In this document: in pieces, positions 11,771-24,973 of the stretch
Position numbering within the stretch: the first letter of the stretch is position 1
Layout: every line of letters begins with the position of its first letter
NCBI GenBank assembly: GCA_947462335.1
Contig: OX381710.1
Span: forward strand, 39,245,204 to 39,309,203
Source: Harmothoe impar
Taxonomy: Eukaryota > Annelida > Polychaeta > Phyllodocida > Polynoidae
Direction of reading: 5' to 3'
DNA length: 64,000 nt
Program-made: the position numbers and the translations under genes
Notes under the pieces: generated by a model
The model's input: the letters and a program-made list of their open reading frames with translations, nothing else
The model's database searches: none
What the model was told of the DNA's origin: nothing

Positions 11771-13262
11771 CTGAAGCATGTTTACATTATGGCCGGGGAG
11801 CTCCAGAGTGGGGATAACTCTACAGTTCTTTTTTGCATTTTTTTATTCAGGGAGGAGGGGGGGGGGGGTAAGGAGGAAGACTACCATGAAGAGGTATACC
11901 ATTGCCTCTAGATGGCTACTATATGAGATGTTCATAACTATTATGTTTATTACCATTAATCTGCTCTGCTCTGGCATTCACCTGCTTTTATCATTATTTA
12001 TTGAAGTCTATCCTATGGAACATGGGCTTTCTATCTGGATTCAGAGTTTGTCAAATCAATTGTCAAATCAATTTGTGCTTTGCAATCTAGTTGTAGCATA
12101 AGTTATATGGTGTTATCGTCAAATATCACCGTAATAATTAGGCAACCCCATATTTATCTGTCTGTCTTCCACTTTCCCATTTACCTTATTTCTATCCCTT
12201 TCACTTTTACTCCGTCTATATGTGCCTCCCCCTGACCCTTATGGCACATATGGGTTAATGAGGGTAACTAACATAGTATTAGCATCCATATTTAACCAGC
12301 TATAGGACCCCGTGACCTGGCCCACCACAGTAATGGGGTGTATACCTCTGGATCTGGATCAGTGTGGTATAGACTAGTGGAGGCAGCTCCTGGGTCGTGG
12401 TGTGTGGTGCGACATAAATAGACTGGGGTTAGTGTTATTGGTGTAATATTTCATGTGATGTGACACCTGAACTAGGTATAGGAGCTATTGGGAATCAGGA
12501 CACTTATCACACCTGGGCACACCTTGCTGAAATCGCAGCTGGATTTAGGGGTATATAGGTGATGTGAAACTGAAAGTGTGATCCCTCAGAATACCTGTAT
12601 ACCAGAAGATACTTGGGTATCTGACACAGAAGAGCATGGGGTAGGGTAAGGTTTACTTCAAAGGCAAAAATGTGGTATTTTTATTTTATCAATTTTTAGG
12701 ACGAGTAAAAATCTTTTTTTTTTGTGGTCAGGTTTACTTTATGAGTGACAAACTCTCTTTAATAATTGAGGAAAATAAATCTTAGTAATAGTTTCGATCA
12801 TAAGAGGAATACATTGTACCAGTTTTGTGAGTCCTTTGCTTTAATACCTGTCCTATATACTAACTGGGCGTTAAATATGACTGGTACAGTGTCAGAATCA
12901 TATATAAATCATAGCTTCCTATTGTTGTTCAGAAGTCCGTGTCACTGAGACATGACAAAAGCCATACAGTACACTACACATACATTACTGGTGGGTGGTA
13001 CCCCTCCAGATTACCCTAACTTATACATGCTTCAGATTCACTCAGGAGGTAGAGGGCCGTACCCTGACCTCCAACCTACTGCTTTTCACATAGTTTGGCA
13101 GATTTATACATGCATTATCTAAATTGCTTGAAGATAAATATGACGCTGAAGGTTGCTGTTCTCTCTAAAATACTTAGGGGGGGGGGTGAATTATAAGTGC
13201 TGTAACTTGCAGTCACCGTTCAGTAATGATGCATACTTTGTATAACCATAATCTAATATTGT

Positions 13263-13440
13263 TGTAAAAAAGATCAGTAAAATGCGAGTGTAACTGCCAA
13301 ACGGTTTACCCCTAATGAGGTCATATTTGGTTCCAACACATCTCGACACCGTAAAAAAAAGATCAGTAAAATGCAAACTTGTGTAACTGCCAAACGGTTT
13401 ACTCCTAATGAGGTCATATTTGGATCCAACACATCTTTAC
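13263..13440. repeat. Tandem duplication, 2 copies of about 89 bp
   Basis: The segment starting with poly-A plus agatcagtaaaatgc and ending near atttggttccaacacatct is repeated once, with a small indel and a few substitutions. Landmarks are agatcag at 13271 and 13360. Confidence 0.85.
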
Positions 13441-13518
13441 CGCCAACCTGTGCCAAATATACCCCACCTCTACCCCCAAGTAGGGTAAGCAGACACACTG
13501 GTGTGTACAAGGATCTAA

Positions 13519-13760
13519 TTGGATGACGTCACCAGGTATAGCCCACCTGGAGCTGCCCACCCCCTCCCTGACCCCCCATGGCCTCCCCTCCAGGTCCCCG
13601 CTCCCACGGTCACACCTGCCCGCCTCCCGCTGCCACCTGACCGCAGGATCAAAGCCTGCCGCGGCCCGCCGCCTCCCCCACCCCGCCTCCCCTGCCCAGG
13701 TGGTGGTGGATCCTCTACCTGTCCCGCTAACCCAGAAAAAAAGACATCAGGCACGGGTCA
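13519..13760 (+). other. GC-rich, proline-coding stretch, possible exon
   Basis: A CpG- and C-rich block with several overlapping frames that translate to Pro-rich sequence. Acceptor-like ends (cctccag near 13592, gaccgcag near 13646) occur, but I find no matching donor or recognisable protein. It may be an unassigned exon or simply a GC-rich patch. Confidence 0.2.
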
Positions 13761-13903
13761 GTAGATGTAAACACACCTTCTTCTGCAGCTCCGCTTACTC
13801 CTCCTCCTGTGCAGCCTACTGTGTATTACTGGGAGTATGTAGTGGTGACTGATAGCTGGGTATGGTGGTGGTGGTTAGGGGGTTCTACTACTAGCTGTCA
13901 CGG

Positions 13904-14040
13904 CCCTTTTTGGAACTGCCCTTTTTGGAACTGCCCTTTTTGGTACTGCCCTTTTGGAACTGCCCTTTTGGTACAGCCCTGTTGGTACTGCTCTTTTGGT
14001 ACTGGCCTATTGGCACTGGCCTTTTGGTACTGCCTTTTAG
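13904..14040. repeat. Short tandem repeat, about 9.5 copies of a 14-15 bp unit
   Basis: The unit is about cccttttggtactg. The first three copies are 15 bp (an extra T), the later ones 14 bp with substitutions, so the array decays from left to right. Confidence 0.9.
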
Positions 14041-15222
14041 ACCTAACTGGGTATCATGGAGCTTTAACCATGTATCTAGAAATGTTTCTGAAATGGCCAA
14101 CGCTATTGCACATTGTTGCAATACATTTAATGGAGGTTCCTACATGGGATCACTCTAAACCTTAGACACTCTGCACTAAACATTTAAAAAAAGCACATAC
14201 AAAAGTGACTCTCCTGTAAGGGGAAACCCTTTTGTCAATATCCCTTTTTCTCTCATTTTATATATTTCCTTTTTGTGACCCTAGAAGTGGAACTTACAAC
14301 CTAAGCCCCCTCCGTCACTCCTCATGTCGTCAGTCCTGGAGATAGTGAAGGAGTACTGAAACCCGTCTTACCACCCCCATCTTTAAGGTATTGTAGAGGG
14401 TATTTCCTGCCAGTATAAAAACACTCACATTCTTCCTCTAATGGGAGATCCCCCAGGGAAGATAACTGTGTGACAAATTGAAGTGCACTATCATGTACCT
14501 CTTAAGATCTAGGCCATCAGCAGGAAACATGGCAGTTTGTGGTATATCTTCTTGATGCACAGTCACTAGGTTTGGGTAGCCATTATCAAAATAAAACTAA
14601 CTCATACCAGCCAGATCCGGCACAGGTGGAGAGTCAAAATAACCGCTCCTTTCTACTTTCAAATACCAGTGATTGCGCTACATGCTTACATTTCATAGTG
14701 TGCAGCTCTGGGGTAGGGTAAGGTGGGATGCTGTGCAGATCCAGGCACACTTATGTACACAGGTGAGGGCTAGGTGAGTGGTCTAGTAGACAGGTAGAGG
14801 TTTACCTACCTGGCCACGAACCAGGCAGTGTTGTTATGCCTGGAGTGGTGAGGCACTCGACCCCCAAAACAAACTGCTATCTATACCCCCATCTAGATCA
14901 TAATAATTTATTTACCTCAAGACGGGAGCTACTGAATAAATCAGTGATTTCATAATCTGTTTCCAAGAAAATGTAATCATTTCTCACTAGGGAAAGATTG
15001 GCACCTTTAATAAATGGCCTTGAATAACCTACCATCCGAATGATTAAAAACATCTGCAATGATAATACCTGCTTGTGTTTTCCTTCTTTAGCCAGCTTGT
15101 TTTGATTACACCTGAGATTGCTTCCTGTCTATCTCCATGGGGCCCTAGAGATTGGGGTCCCCTCCCCTTGATTTATGTAGTATACCCTGCCCAGCTCACC
15201 CCCATACCCACATAGACTATAG

Positions 15223-15335
15223 CCGACCCTGGAGGAGCAGCTCGGGTGGGGCTCTACACACCTGCTCCTTCAGCTCACTGTGACCTACAACCGCCAGGTG
15301 GAGACACTATCTGCTCGCCTGCTGCTCCTAGGGAG
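15223..15335 (+). CDS. Candidate internal exon, product unknown
   Basis: 113 bp between an acceptor-like end (acatagactatag) and a strong donor (AG|GTGAGC at 15336). One frame is open throughout and reads PTLEEQLGWGSTHLL, then QLTVTYNRQVETLSARLLL. It is leucine-rich and probably helical. Acceptor pyrimidine content is poor. No homology is recognised. The strand is opposite to the RhoGAP intron in which it lies. It could belong to a nested gene or be chance. Confidence 0.25.
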
Positions 15336-16516
15336 GTGAGCAGCTCCCTGCTGTTTGTGTATATATGTGTATGGGTGGGGGGGGGGTGCTACTGTTAGAG
15401 GGTGAGTTTACCTACTGATAGTCTGTTTGCCCTACTGCACTTCTACAACTTTCCTCCCAACCAATGAGACTACCTTGGTGCATAGGTATGATCAGGTGAA
15501 GGTTGTTACCTTGAGACGTTACCTTGAGATGTGAATAAGGGGGTTGAGGATGCTTTGGCTTAGGGATGGTGGGTCTGAAATGGCCTTTGACCTCCTCCAG
15601 CTCTACTACAACTAGCTAGTGACTGAACATGGTATAGGAAGTGCAGCATGCATGCATGTTTGTATGCTAAGCACGCACCCCCTGTCTATGGGACTGTCTA
15701 GGGCTTGGGGTTCCTACCGACTTGTCTACCACCTGAGAGCATGCACCTCTTTACCCACCTACATCCCCAGCCCAAACACATGCTTCCTTACATAAAACAC
15801 ACTCCTCCAGGAGCTACCCTTATAACATAGAGGTAAAGATCCCCCTACCCTGCTTATAGTGGGTATTCTCTACCCCTCATGCTTACTTCATAGACCCAGT
15901 TAGGTTCCCAAAGGTAGATCTCTATCATCCCCTCATCCCATGAGATGGCTGGAAGAACTACCCTGGCTACCATACCTGTGTCAGATAAACACAGGAGGTG
16001 GCCAAACTTAAAAGTGAATGGGTTTGATCTGTATCTACCTAGGTCCTTGCACCGATTCCTAGTAGTCATTGTACAGAGAAATAGCTTTCTGAGTGTGCAA
16101 TTACTGTCCTGACTAAATACATTTTATTCGATACCTTTAATACCAAAATAGGGGTTTGTAATAGAATAGAAAGAATTGACAAGACAGACATAATATTATA
16201 GTGAAATGCATTAAACCAGTTACAGGATTAGATCAAACCTTCCATTCAGAAAGGGGCATATAGGATCAGCATTGGCTTGAACAGCAGGCCTAGGCAGGTA
16301 GAAAGTGCATTGTTATAACGTTCTACTATGGGGATGGAGGCACAGGTTGGATTACTTCTCAGATTACCATTACATACACTCAGCTCCCAACCACTTCATC
16401 CAAATACATTGGTAGGCAGGCCCACAGGCCCCATTTCGGGGAAGGGATTTGGGGTTAAGCACCGCCCTTTGTCAGCTTAAACCCAAACCCTTTAACTCTG
16501 AGACCCTTTGAGACTC

Positions 16517-16965
16517 CTAAAGTAAACAGCATTTGTTTGCTTTGACAATGTAAAATCTCGGGCATGCAATAGCAAATATGATAAAATCTAGAGTATGTCT
16601 ACTGGTCATTCTTGTTGACCATTCTGGTGGGCAGCCACAAGAATGTCTGACAAACAACATGAATCCTACCAGATAAGTATCATCTGGCAGGGTTATGAGG
16701 CTTATCAGCAATACCTGTTGGTAGACAGAGGTACCTGTTGATTCTAGGTATTTAAACTTACACAATGAGGGGCATGATGGAGCACCACCAATAAAGCATT
16801 TGTAGCAGGGTCCAGACCGGCACTCCAGTGTTCCAAAAGCTAACCTGGAGGACTGAGATATATTCTTTAATTCTGTCCAATCAGGCGAACCATTCCACCT
16901 CTTAACTGGCTGTTCCTCCAGTGTGTGGGCAGTATAAGGGGCAGCCAGGTTAGCTCGCGCTGGGG
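16517..16965 (-). CDS. Possible IL-17-like cystine-knot cytokine, terminal exon
   Basis: The exon follows a good acceptor (ttgtgttcttacacag) in phase 1 and is open for about 148 codons to a TAG at 16517-16519. The translation is cysteine-rich. It has a C-x4-C-x2-C cluster (LECRSGPCYKCF), then CPSLC, then STGTSVYQQVLLISL, and ends the knot with FVRHSCGCPPEW. Spacing and the S-x-VYQ...C-x-C-x-P pattern recall secreted IL-17 family cytokines, which are expanded in several invertebrates. A canonical N-terminal signal exon was not found. A candidate poly(A) signal (AATAAA on the minus strand) is at 16123-16128. Alternatives are another cystine-knot ligand (Spätzle- or noggin-like) or a chance open frame. 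It would be nested in the RhoGAP intron on the same strand. Confidence 0.35.
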
Positions 16966-19900
16966 CTGTGTAAGAACACAATGTCAATACCCTTGTGCCC
17001 CCTTACCCTCAGGGGTTTATCCAATTACTGGCTAACAGGCAGACCAGAAAGAACATTCCTAATGGACTTATGTTTAAGTTAGATGCACACACGCCATGAC
17101 TAAATGTGGGAGCAATTCTGGGGGCCAGGACTTTAAATAGGACCCAATTCAATGCCCTGGGACCTATATGGTGCTCCCAGATTGGGTTTTCAATTTGGCA
17201 CGGTGTAAGGAGTTGGCTTAGAAGATATTGCATACGAGTGAATCAACTAGATCACATATCTAGAGGTTCAGAGCCTGTATTGAGTGCTCGGGAGCTGTAT
17301 GCATAACAAAGGGTTTATATTATTCTATCAAGCAACTTCATGATTCCAATGGTGACTTCTGAGCTTCCAGGTTGTTTTTTTATAATCAATACACATTTGA
17401 CCATGACCAAGTATTCGTATGGACGAATCCATTTTCGGTCACAATTAATGTACTATATCCAGCCAGGCCCCCGACCTAAATAGTATTTATGGCTGATATA
17501 CATGTCCATGTCCTCTCGGGTACTGTGTCAACCTTTTTCTTTGAAATGAGGGGTTCCCTTGCAATTAGGAAGAATAGAATGCCTTTTTGTTTGGGCCACC
17601 TTATCTGCACCATGATTATGTCTTTAGTCTGGGTTGTAGGGACATATAATGAGTGTAGGTAGCGTGTAATTAGCTCAAAGTGAGGAGGAGAAAAATACAG
17701 AAGGGTCCAAGTAAAAAGTAAGAAACAGTCGATCTAGAGAGATATGAGGGTTGCGTAGGGTTCTATGTATGTCAGCCTGGAGACCTAAGGATAGAGGCCC
17801 ATGCCGAGTGAGTTATTATCAACGTTAAATAAACCTCTCTGCTCATTAAAGTTCAGGGGGAAAAAATGGACAATGGTTTGCAAGAGATAATGCACAGCTA
17901 GCTCCCCCTCCCCCTAACAAAATGATACACTTGCATTTTGTCCTATACTGTAGCTCTACCCTCAGCCCAGCTACCACCCACCCACTATTTACATGTCACG
18001 ACAACACAGGACTACTGTGCCCCTTCTCATGTCACCGACCAATTCCACTCTGGACACAAACCCAGCAATGATCGCGCAGTTCCCCAAATGCCTAATTTAC
18101 CACCAACAACAGATCAATCGGCCTCCCTTACTCCCCCACCGGAAGGGGCTTCTGCGCATGACAACCTGGGTGGTGTCTCCGATTGACTTTTTGACAAATT
18201 GCCTATGGCTGACTGCTGAAGTTGGAGCAACAAAGAAGGGTTTGTCGCACCTGGGAATTTAACGAGCTGGATGTATCCCCCAAGGGGACTTGTTTCCAGC
18301 CATGTTTATAGAGAGAGGGGTGGCGACAGGTCCCAACGAAAGGTATATAGACTGCTAGACATGCATGGCTTTTTTTTTGTTAAATACCTGATCCCTGTAG
18401 GTAGGCTACAGGTATTAAATGTACTTTGGGAAGAGATGCCAACAATAAAACTACCGATACCTCTAGGGGAAACATGCATACAGATTAAAGTGTTGCTTCC
18501 TGTAGACTATAAGACTACAATAGTATATACATGTAGTCTATATTATTATTTATATTTATATACATGTATAACTTTGGTGCCTTTCTGAGGAGGAAGGACA
18601 CAACCAAACACAACATGAAATATTGCCGTACTTGAGTAAGAGTAGGACAGCGAACAACTGTGGTTGGTATGACAAGAGGCAGTTTGGATCCTAGTCCAGG
18701 ATCCTCATGTCATGTAACATACCTTATGCTACCTGACTAGGTGTCTACCATGGAGTGGTCACCTGTACACATCCCCACCCACCTGGAGCGGTGCCAGCAC
18801 CATACAGGTGGGCGGTGGGCCTGCCCTCACGTGTGCAGCCTCCTGGGCAGTGCGAATGGGATGGGAGTACTGGCAATTCCAGTACTTAAGCATAGTATTT
18901 AAAATATCGTATCTCAAAAAAATAAATAAAGAGGGATGCATCATTGTCCGTTGCCAGTCGAAAGGAGTTCTAACTATGTCTTAAATTATCTTTGTAGGGG
19001 TGTTTGATCATTGCATTAATTCTCTTCAGCAAGCAGTGTCACCTATACTATAGTCTGACATATATTTACAAGGCAGGAGAGTAATCACCCGTTTCATACA
19101 TATTCATTGTATAGCCATTACACATTGGGTATGTCTAGGTGTTGTATACCCGTAAAGATGCCGAGTACAGATACATTTATAAACAGGAGGGGAGGTCACT
19201 GCCAGCTGCCAAAAGAGCACCACTTGGCACCGAGATTAAAGGAGACGTTGAAGATGCCGCATTGGTGGCTACACTAAAGGTGCTCCTTATATGTATTTAT
19301 AGTAGCCGAAGGGGGACTAGGAAGCCCTGGATCTCAGCCCCATAATACCCCTGGAGATTTCTGGCAACGTCTCTATGTCATTTCCTGTCCAGGGCCGGAT
19401 GTGGCGTCACCTTTTGGTGTGAGGTTAGCACGCGACGTCAGCGACGTGTGCCAAACGTCAATGACGGAAGGGGAAGATGACCTGGAGACTTTATTTACAA
19501 TCAGGTTAAGACCATCAAAGTTTTATTCCAGTTTTACCTATACATGCCCCAGATAGATACTCATCTTTACTGCCTTTTACAGGATGGAGAGGCGGCCATA
19601 TCCCGGGCCATATACCTTCAGCTCTCTTAGATTCTGACACCCAAAAGGCAGGTGTAAAAGAAATCGTGTAACACTAACACTAACATTGGGAATGTACTTT
19701 GGCAGTCATGTATCTTAGTACGTGCGTGGGTGGAGAGTCGTATCTGTTATAAATCGAAGCACCCACGTTTAATTGGGAAGACATACGCCAGCAAAATTGG
19801 TATGGCTATTTCATTTTTAGAAATTTTAGATTGATTTTTTTAAAGATGATTAGGAGACAATATAAAGTGTCCCAAGTATATAGACGTGACATCCTTTGAC

Positions 19901-22030
19901 AAAAAAAAAACTGTTTAGTAACACACTGTTGTCAGTGACTTCCAATGGTTGTAGGATGAAGATACATGATACCTCATTATACTGGGGGTACATTATGCAT
20001 GTACATGTACCACACATAATGGTGGCAGATACTATACTTACTAAAGAGACTCACCTGGTGTGGTCTGAGGAGTCCCCCCCCCCCCCCACTCAGCTGCACC
20101 CATGACCCATTGACACCTGCCCACTCGACCTTACACCCATCTTCCATGGTTCCCATGTACTTCCCCCTGCCTCCTTAGAGAGATACCCACTGGAGCGGTG
20201 CACCGCTGGTATATTAGATGTATAAAACAGCCACCAGGTCCTGGAGGAGGCCCTGAAATACACCGATTAGGAAACAGCGAGTGCACATCAATGAAGGGTT
20301 GCCTCCAACAGATCCGTGCTGTTAGCATCGTGGTCTGGTGCACACCGTTGGTGTCGGGAGAAGTGGGGGGGTGGGTCGTGATATGGGGTGATGCCATCTC
20401 AGGAACGGTTTTACCACTTAAAGTTCTTGCCATATGTCTTTAGAAAAGGGATAAATAGGCTTTGAATGAAAAATATGTACTCAAATATAGTGAAGCTTTG
20501 GCTAGACGCCCAGACAGTTGAACCTCGCTGGTTTAGTGAATAAAAGCCTTATTTTATATTCATGTTTAAGCACGGTCCAAACTTCTTCAATGGCCATGTG
20601 TCTTTTCATCGGATGAGTAAGATAGTGAAAGATCACTAGCAGAGAAACTGGGGAGGAGATGCATCAGTGTTGGGCTATGTGTGAGTATCTCATGAGTGGT
20701 ACCTTTAGATAACTCAGGTGACCATAGCGGTACACCACTGCAATGCAGGTCAAGTGTGTGGTATAAACTGAAACTGAGTCAAACCAATCCAGTAGAACAT
20801 GAGTCACTGCTAAACACTGAGATACGAAAACACCACCCACAGGCCACTTGAGGGAAAATGGAGGCAGAGGGAAATGTATGAAAAAAAGGTCCATTTCAGG
20901 CTAACAGTAACAGCGTCAGACACTATAGGAAGGAAACACTAATCCCGTGACTCCAAGGTTTACATGAAGTATCTGAGAATTAGTTGATGTGTATACCAGT
21001 CAGTTAAATGGAATTTCATTATATATTTACATAAATAGATAATGACCAGCTACCCTGGGCCTCCCCATGTACACTAAGTAAAACACACCGAGTAACTCAT
21101 GGTGGGCTGTGTGGGGGATCCACTGAGCAGCTCATGACTCAGGGGCAACTCCTTCGTGTAGCCATAGACTCTCAATAGTCTCATTGGTGCAACGTAATAG
21201 TGTGATGCCAGGGAAATTGCAAGTATGGTCAATATATTTCACCAGTTGTTTAGACTTCTATTATTCATGGACATGCAGCAATTCTCCACGTTCTCTGTCG
21301 CGGCCTGGAAATAAGGCTTCTAGTATGAGATATAAGTCTGAATATCTTTTGTTTTTGTCAATTACTATTGGATTTCTATTAACACACTAAACCCATTTGA
21401 TTACCAACGCTGTCTGATGTTAATCCCTATGCAAAAGCTCACCATTAGATTTCTCAACAAACAATGCTTCTGGCAATATTCCCTTAAAGCTATTTGCCTA
21501 ACAAAGCCTGATGCAATTAGTATTGAATTAGTACAGGTTCATTAAATTCTCCTTCACTCAGCTCACTCAAATAATGAAATAGTCAAGGCCTAACCAGCCG
21601 ATTCAATCAAAGTAAACTTGCTTTTCGTGATTAGACAAATGAGATCCTAAGGTTAATAAAGATCTCCAAGGTTCCAATCTGTGCAAAACCTCATATACTA
21701 CTTCTCTTTGGTCACAATGCAAATATCTATCTATGACACATATGTCATCAGATGTGAAATAAGAACACCACAGTAATAACAGTTATAATGTAAAAAAAAC
21801 AACATGTGATGCTTTAATCATATTACTACAGTATCATGAAAGTGTGTAACTTCTACATCTATCCTAACTTTACATCAACATCTGTGGAAGGCTGACCCCG
21901 TCAAATCAATCATGAAGAAAAAAACGAAACATCGCTCATACATAACAGAGAACAGTTTAAATAAATGACAGGGTTGGGAATGACACTCTACGTGTAACAT
22001 GTGACAGTGACATGATGTACTGACATGATG
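16966..22030. other. Intronic stretch, nothing recognised except scattered motifs
   Basis: No exon with both splice sites was seen. CGACGTCA/AAACGTCA motifs cluster near 19395-19465 and resemble those at 33600-33665. A poly-C run is near 20077-20088. Confidence 0.4.
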
Positions 22031-22160
22031 TGTTGACGGTGACGGTACGTCCAGGACGTGCAGCGTCCTGACAGTGATTGTGACGTGTCGGGGGACGTAG
22101 ATGTGCGTGACAACGTCACCCCTCCACAATAGACAAACTGTGACGTACGTCACGCGACGA
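22031..22160. promoter_or_regulatory. Dense cluster of ACGT/CRE-half motifs
   Basis: Within 130 bp, tgacg or acgt motifs recur about ten times, including tgacgtacgtca and caacgtcac, in an AT-rich neighbourhood where CpG is otherwise sparse. This could bind bZIP factors of the CREB/ATF group. A decayed tandem repeat is the alternative. Confidence 0.3.
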
Positions 22161-22597
22161 TCCACTCCCGACATGCCCTCCTCCCATGGCAAACAGACAT
22201 GCGAGAACATCCCCAACCCTGCTCTCCAAGCACATCCTACCCTGGGTACAGTCAGTGCAGAGCATGCCTAGAAGTGCAGGAAAGTTCATGGAGAGTGGAT
22301 GTGGATTACACCTGTGGTACAACCTTGTCCCGTGACCTTGCCAGTGAGGTCAAAGACACCTGGGAGAGGTCAGAGGTCAGGGGAATACCAAGGGAAGATC
22401 CTTACAGTTTTAAGTAAGGGCTATAAATGTATGATAAAGGCTTGGTGTCCTCACAACACCACCTAGCCTCGGGCACAACATGGCGGCGTGTTACCCTTAC
22501 CAGATTTTTAATGTCCCGCACTCCCACCAGGGGGTGAGTCCTTAGAGACTTCCACACAGACAAACCAAGTGCACCCTGGGAAATTTGGGAAAAGGAC

Positions 22598-24056
22598 AAT
22601 TCGACAGATTGCTGGTTCGACAGGACGATTCGACAGGACTATTCGACAGAATTTCCGAGACTGTTCGCCAGATTTTTGAGACCATTCGACAGATTTCTTT
22701 TGTGAGCAAGACAATTCGACAGAATGCATTTTTCAAGTAGTATCCCTATATAAAAATGTCTCTAGGGAGAATGCCTTAGAATTATACAATAAAGCATCAT
22801 ACATATAATAAGCCTATATCCCATAGACCATAGGTAATTATAAGGTAATAAAATATCAATTTAATACCAGGTTCTAAGTCCAATAGATCCTATTAACTCG
22901 GGGACTATGTCACTTAGACAGCCTCCCTACGGTCGGTGTCTCAATGCCATAGACTAGAGGGATTTATCAATAACTTGGACTAGAGAGTCCCGGGGATCTT
23001 CTATTTCTACTCATTCAGCAGTTGAGCATAGTACCGGCAGGGCATTGCAAGCAGTGCCGGCGTCTCCTTTAATGCATCATGCTCATGATGCTGTTGGCCG
23101 TCATGATGCATGGATGCAGCCCTGGTGAGTAGCTCGTCAGTCCTGTATCCAAGCATCATGCCGACCATACGGGGTTGATGCTCTCCCAAAGGGTCTTCAT
23201 GATGCCCCAATACAGCACCAGCACTAAAAGATTAATATTGCACCAGCGCCTACGGCGCCGGGATTGTGGTAATTACTCTCTCTGAAAAAAGAATGATCAT
23301 GCCCCACACCCACACCGGCACCCCGACACACAACATCCCCATACTGGACACACAGCAGGCGGAGTGTCACCCACGCGGCACCTGGCCGAGGTGCACGGCC
23401 CTGTCCTGCCCTGTCACTGAGCCCCTCCCCCTCCCCCTCCCTAAATAGGCTCTCTCTCGAGTCTATGGTCACCCTGCTCTGCCCTGATGTAGCTTAACAC
23501 TGTGTGGAGTGACTTGCAGGGGCCAGTGTAGCTACTCCTGGCTGAATGCTCAGCATACCTCCCATCTGTCCCTTACAGACTACACTGTAGGACCCACTGC
23601 AGACCTGCCTCCCATGACCCATCTGAGTCCCCATACTCTCACTATGCAGTAGCTATGGACAGTGGGTCCTATGGTGCAGCTCACTGGGTCGCTCACCATA
23701 CAGCCACCTGCGCAAGAGTGAGGTATAGATGGACAATCCAACATGGCGCTGAGCATGGGGCCAGGCCCCTTCGAGACAAAATAAGGAACGGAGTATAATA
23801 ATCAATGCACTTTCGGCGCTACTCTAGTAGTGCATACACTACCGGCGGCCATTCATGCACTATCGGTGCTGCAGTGGTAGTACATTACTGCACTAGCGGC
23901 CATTAACACGTCTAAGAGCCAAACTTCAAATCTGTCGAATGGTCCTGTCGAAAAATAAAATCTGTCCAACAGTCCTGTCCAATGGTCCCGAAAATCTGGA
24001 AATTCTGTCGAACCGCCGATCTGTCGAACCGCCAATCTGTCGAACAGTCTGCCAGC
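22598..24056. mobile_element. Candidate DNA element with about 120 bp iterated inverted termini
   Basis: 22598-22725 holds at least five copies of a ttcgacagat/ggac-type word. 23930-24056 holds the reverse complement (tctgtcgaa) in similar order, including gaccattcgacagat on the left facing atctgtcgaatggtc on the right. The two blocks are inverted and about 1.2 kb apart. The interior carries no transposase frame and includes a two-copy repeat near 23808-23905. The target duplication was not resolved. A non-autonomous transposon is the simplest reading. Confidence 0.5.
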
Positions 24057-24973
24057 CGGAAATTTAACCCCTGAATTGATATCTTCTTGTTGGGATTCAC
24101 CTATCCAAACGCACGTCCCATTTTCTCTCCCACGCCGGACGTTCTTGGTCTTTGTTAAGGCACCACCAGGGAACCCCCTTTTAAAGCCAGATACCTATAT
24201 CACCTGACAACATAGCAGGGGTCTCCTTATAATGAACGACCTAAGGCAATGCCCACAGGTCGTGTGATTGTATTGTCTCATTATATGCCAAATTAATTGT
24301 TATTTTTTCCTTAATGATGGCCCTCAGTGCACCCCTATGTGGTAAATTAGGGATGGGGTCAGGATGAAGAGAGCAGGTAACCACAGGTGGGTTCTTCACC
24401 TGGGGAGGGGCCAGTAATCAAGGGGGCAATTAGAGTCGTCTTAGCTTAATGAGCATCGACTTTCATACCTGCTGGGATGGCCGCTGTAATGATAGGTCTA
24501 AGGGCTCTTCAGTCCAAGGCAGAAGCCCTACAAGGGTTGGCAAGCATGGCCATGGGTCAGGTGCATATAGGCAAAGACTTAGAGAGATATATACACTCTG
24601 TTATATCAGTAATTATAGTCTGCCCTGTCCATATTATTTCAGGATGATACAGGAGTGGATTACCTTTTTGTACAATAATGCTCTAATAATGTCGTGACAA
24701 AGACCTATACATATGTTGGGGATCTCTAGGTTGGTCTCACCTTTCTCAAACCCTTTGTCCTTGGAGTAAATGCTCAGCTATAGGGTCAACTATATAATTA
24801 CTTGAATTCACCCCTCATTATTATCCGAGACACTTTGACTTTGAGTGATTCATTTAAATATAATTATGATGTGCCATATCTAGTTAGGATAATTACACAA
24901 AATCAAACAATTAAAGTGACACAGGCCTTGTATTACAAGCTGGGTCTCTAATACAGTTAGAGAAGCTAAGACA

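Larger units (their letters stand above)
9306..13262. other. Intronic stretch, mostly featureless
   Basis: This lies within the inferred first intron of the ARHGAP6-like gene. It contains C-rich tracts (about 10400-10500), a CRE-like pair near 11207 and a CTCF-like site near 11757, listed separately. A 212-codon open frame on the minus strand at 9398-10036 looks like chance: Cys/Phe/Ser-rich low-complexity translation without domains. Confidence 0.4.

Noticed and set aside
13523..14165. Overlapping frames of 76-118 codons
   Set aside because: They arise from the GC-rich patch and the 14-15 bp tandem repeat, in several frames at once.
17009..17233. Signal-peptide-like MFFLVCLLASNW as upstream exon of the cytokine candidate
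   Set aside because: The frame ends in TGA before the only nearby donor, the implied intron would be about 41 bp, and phases do not match.
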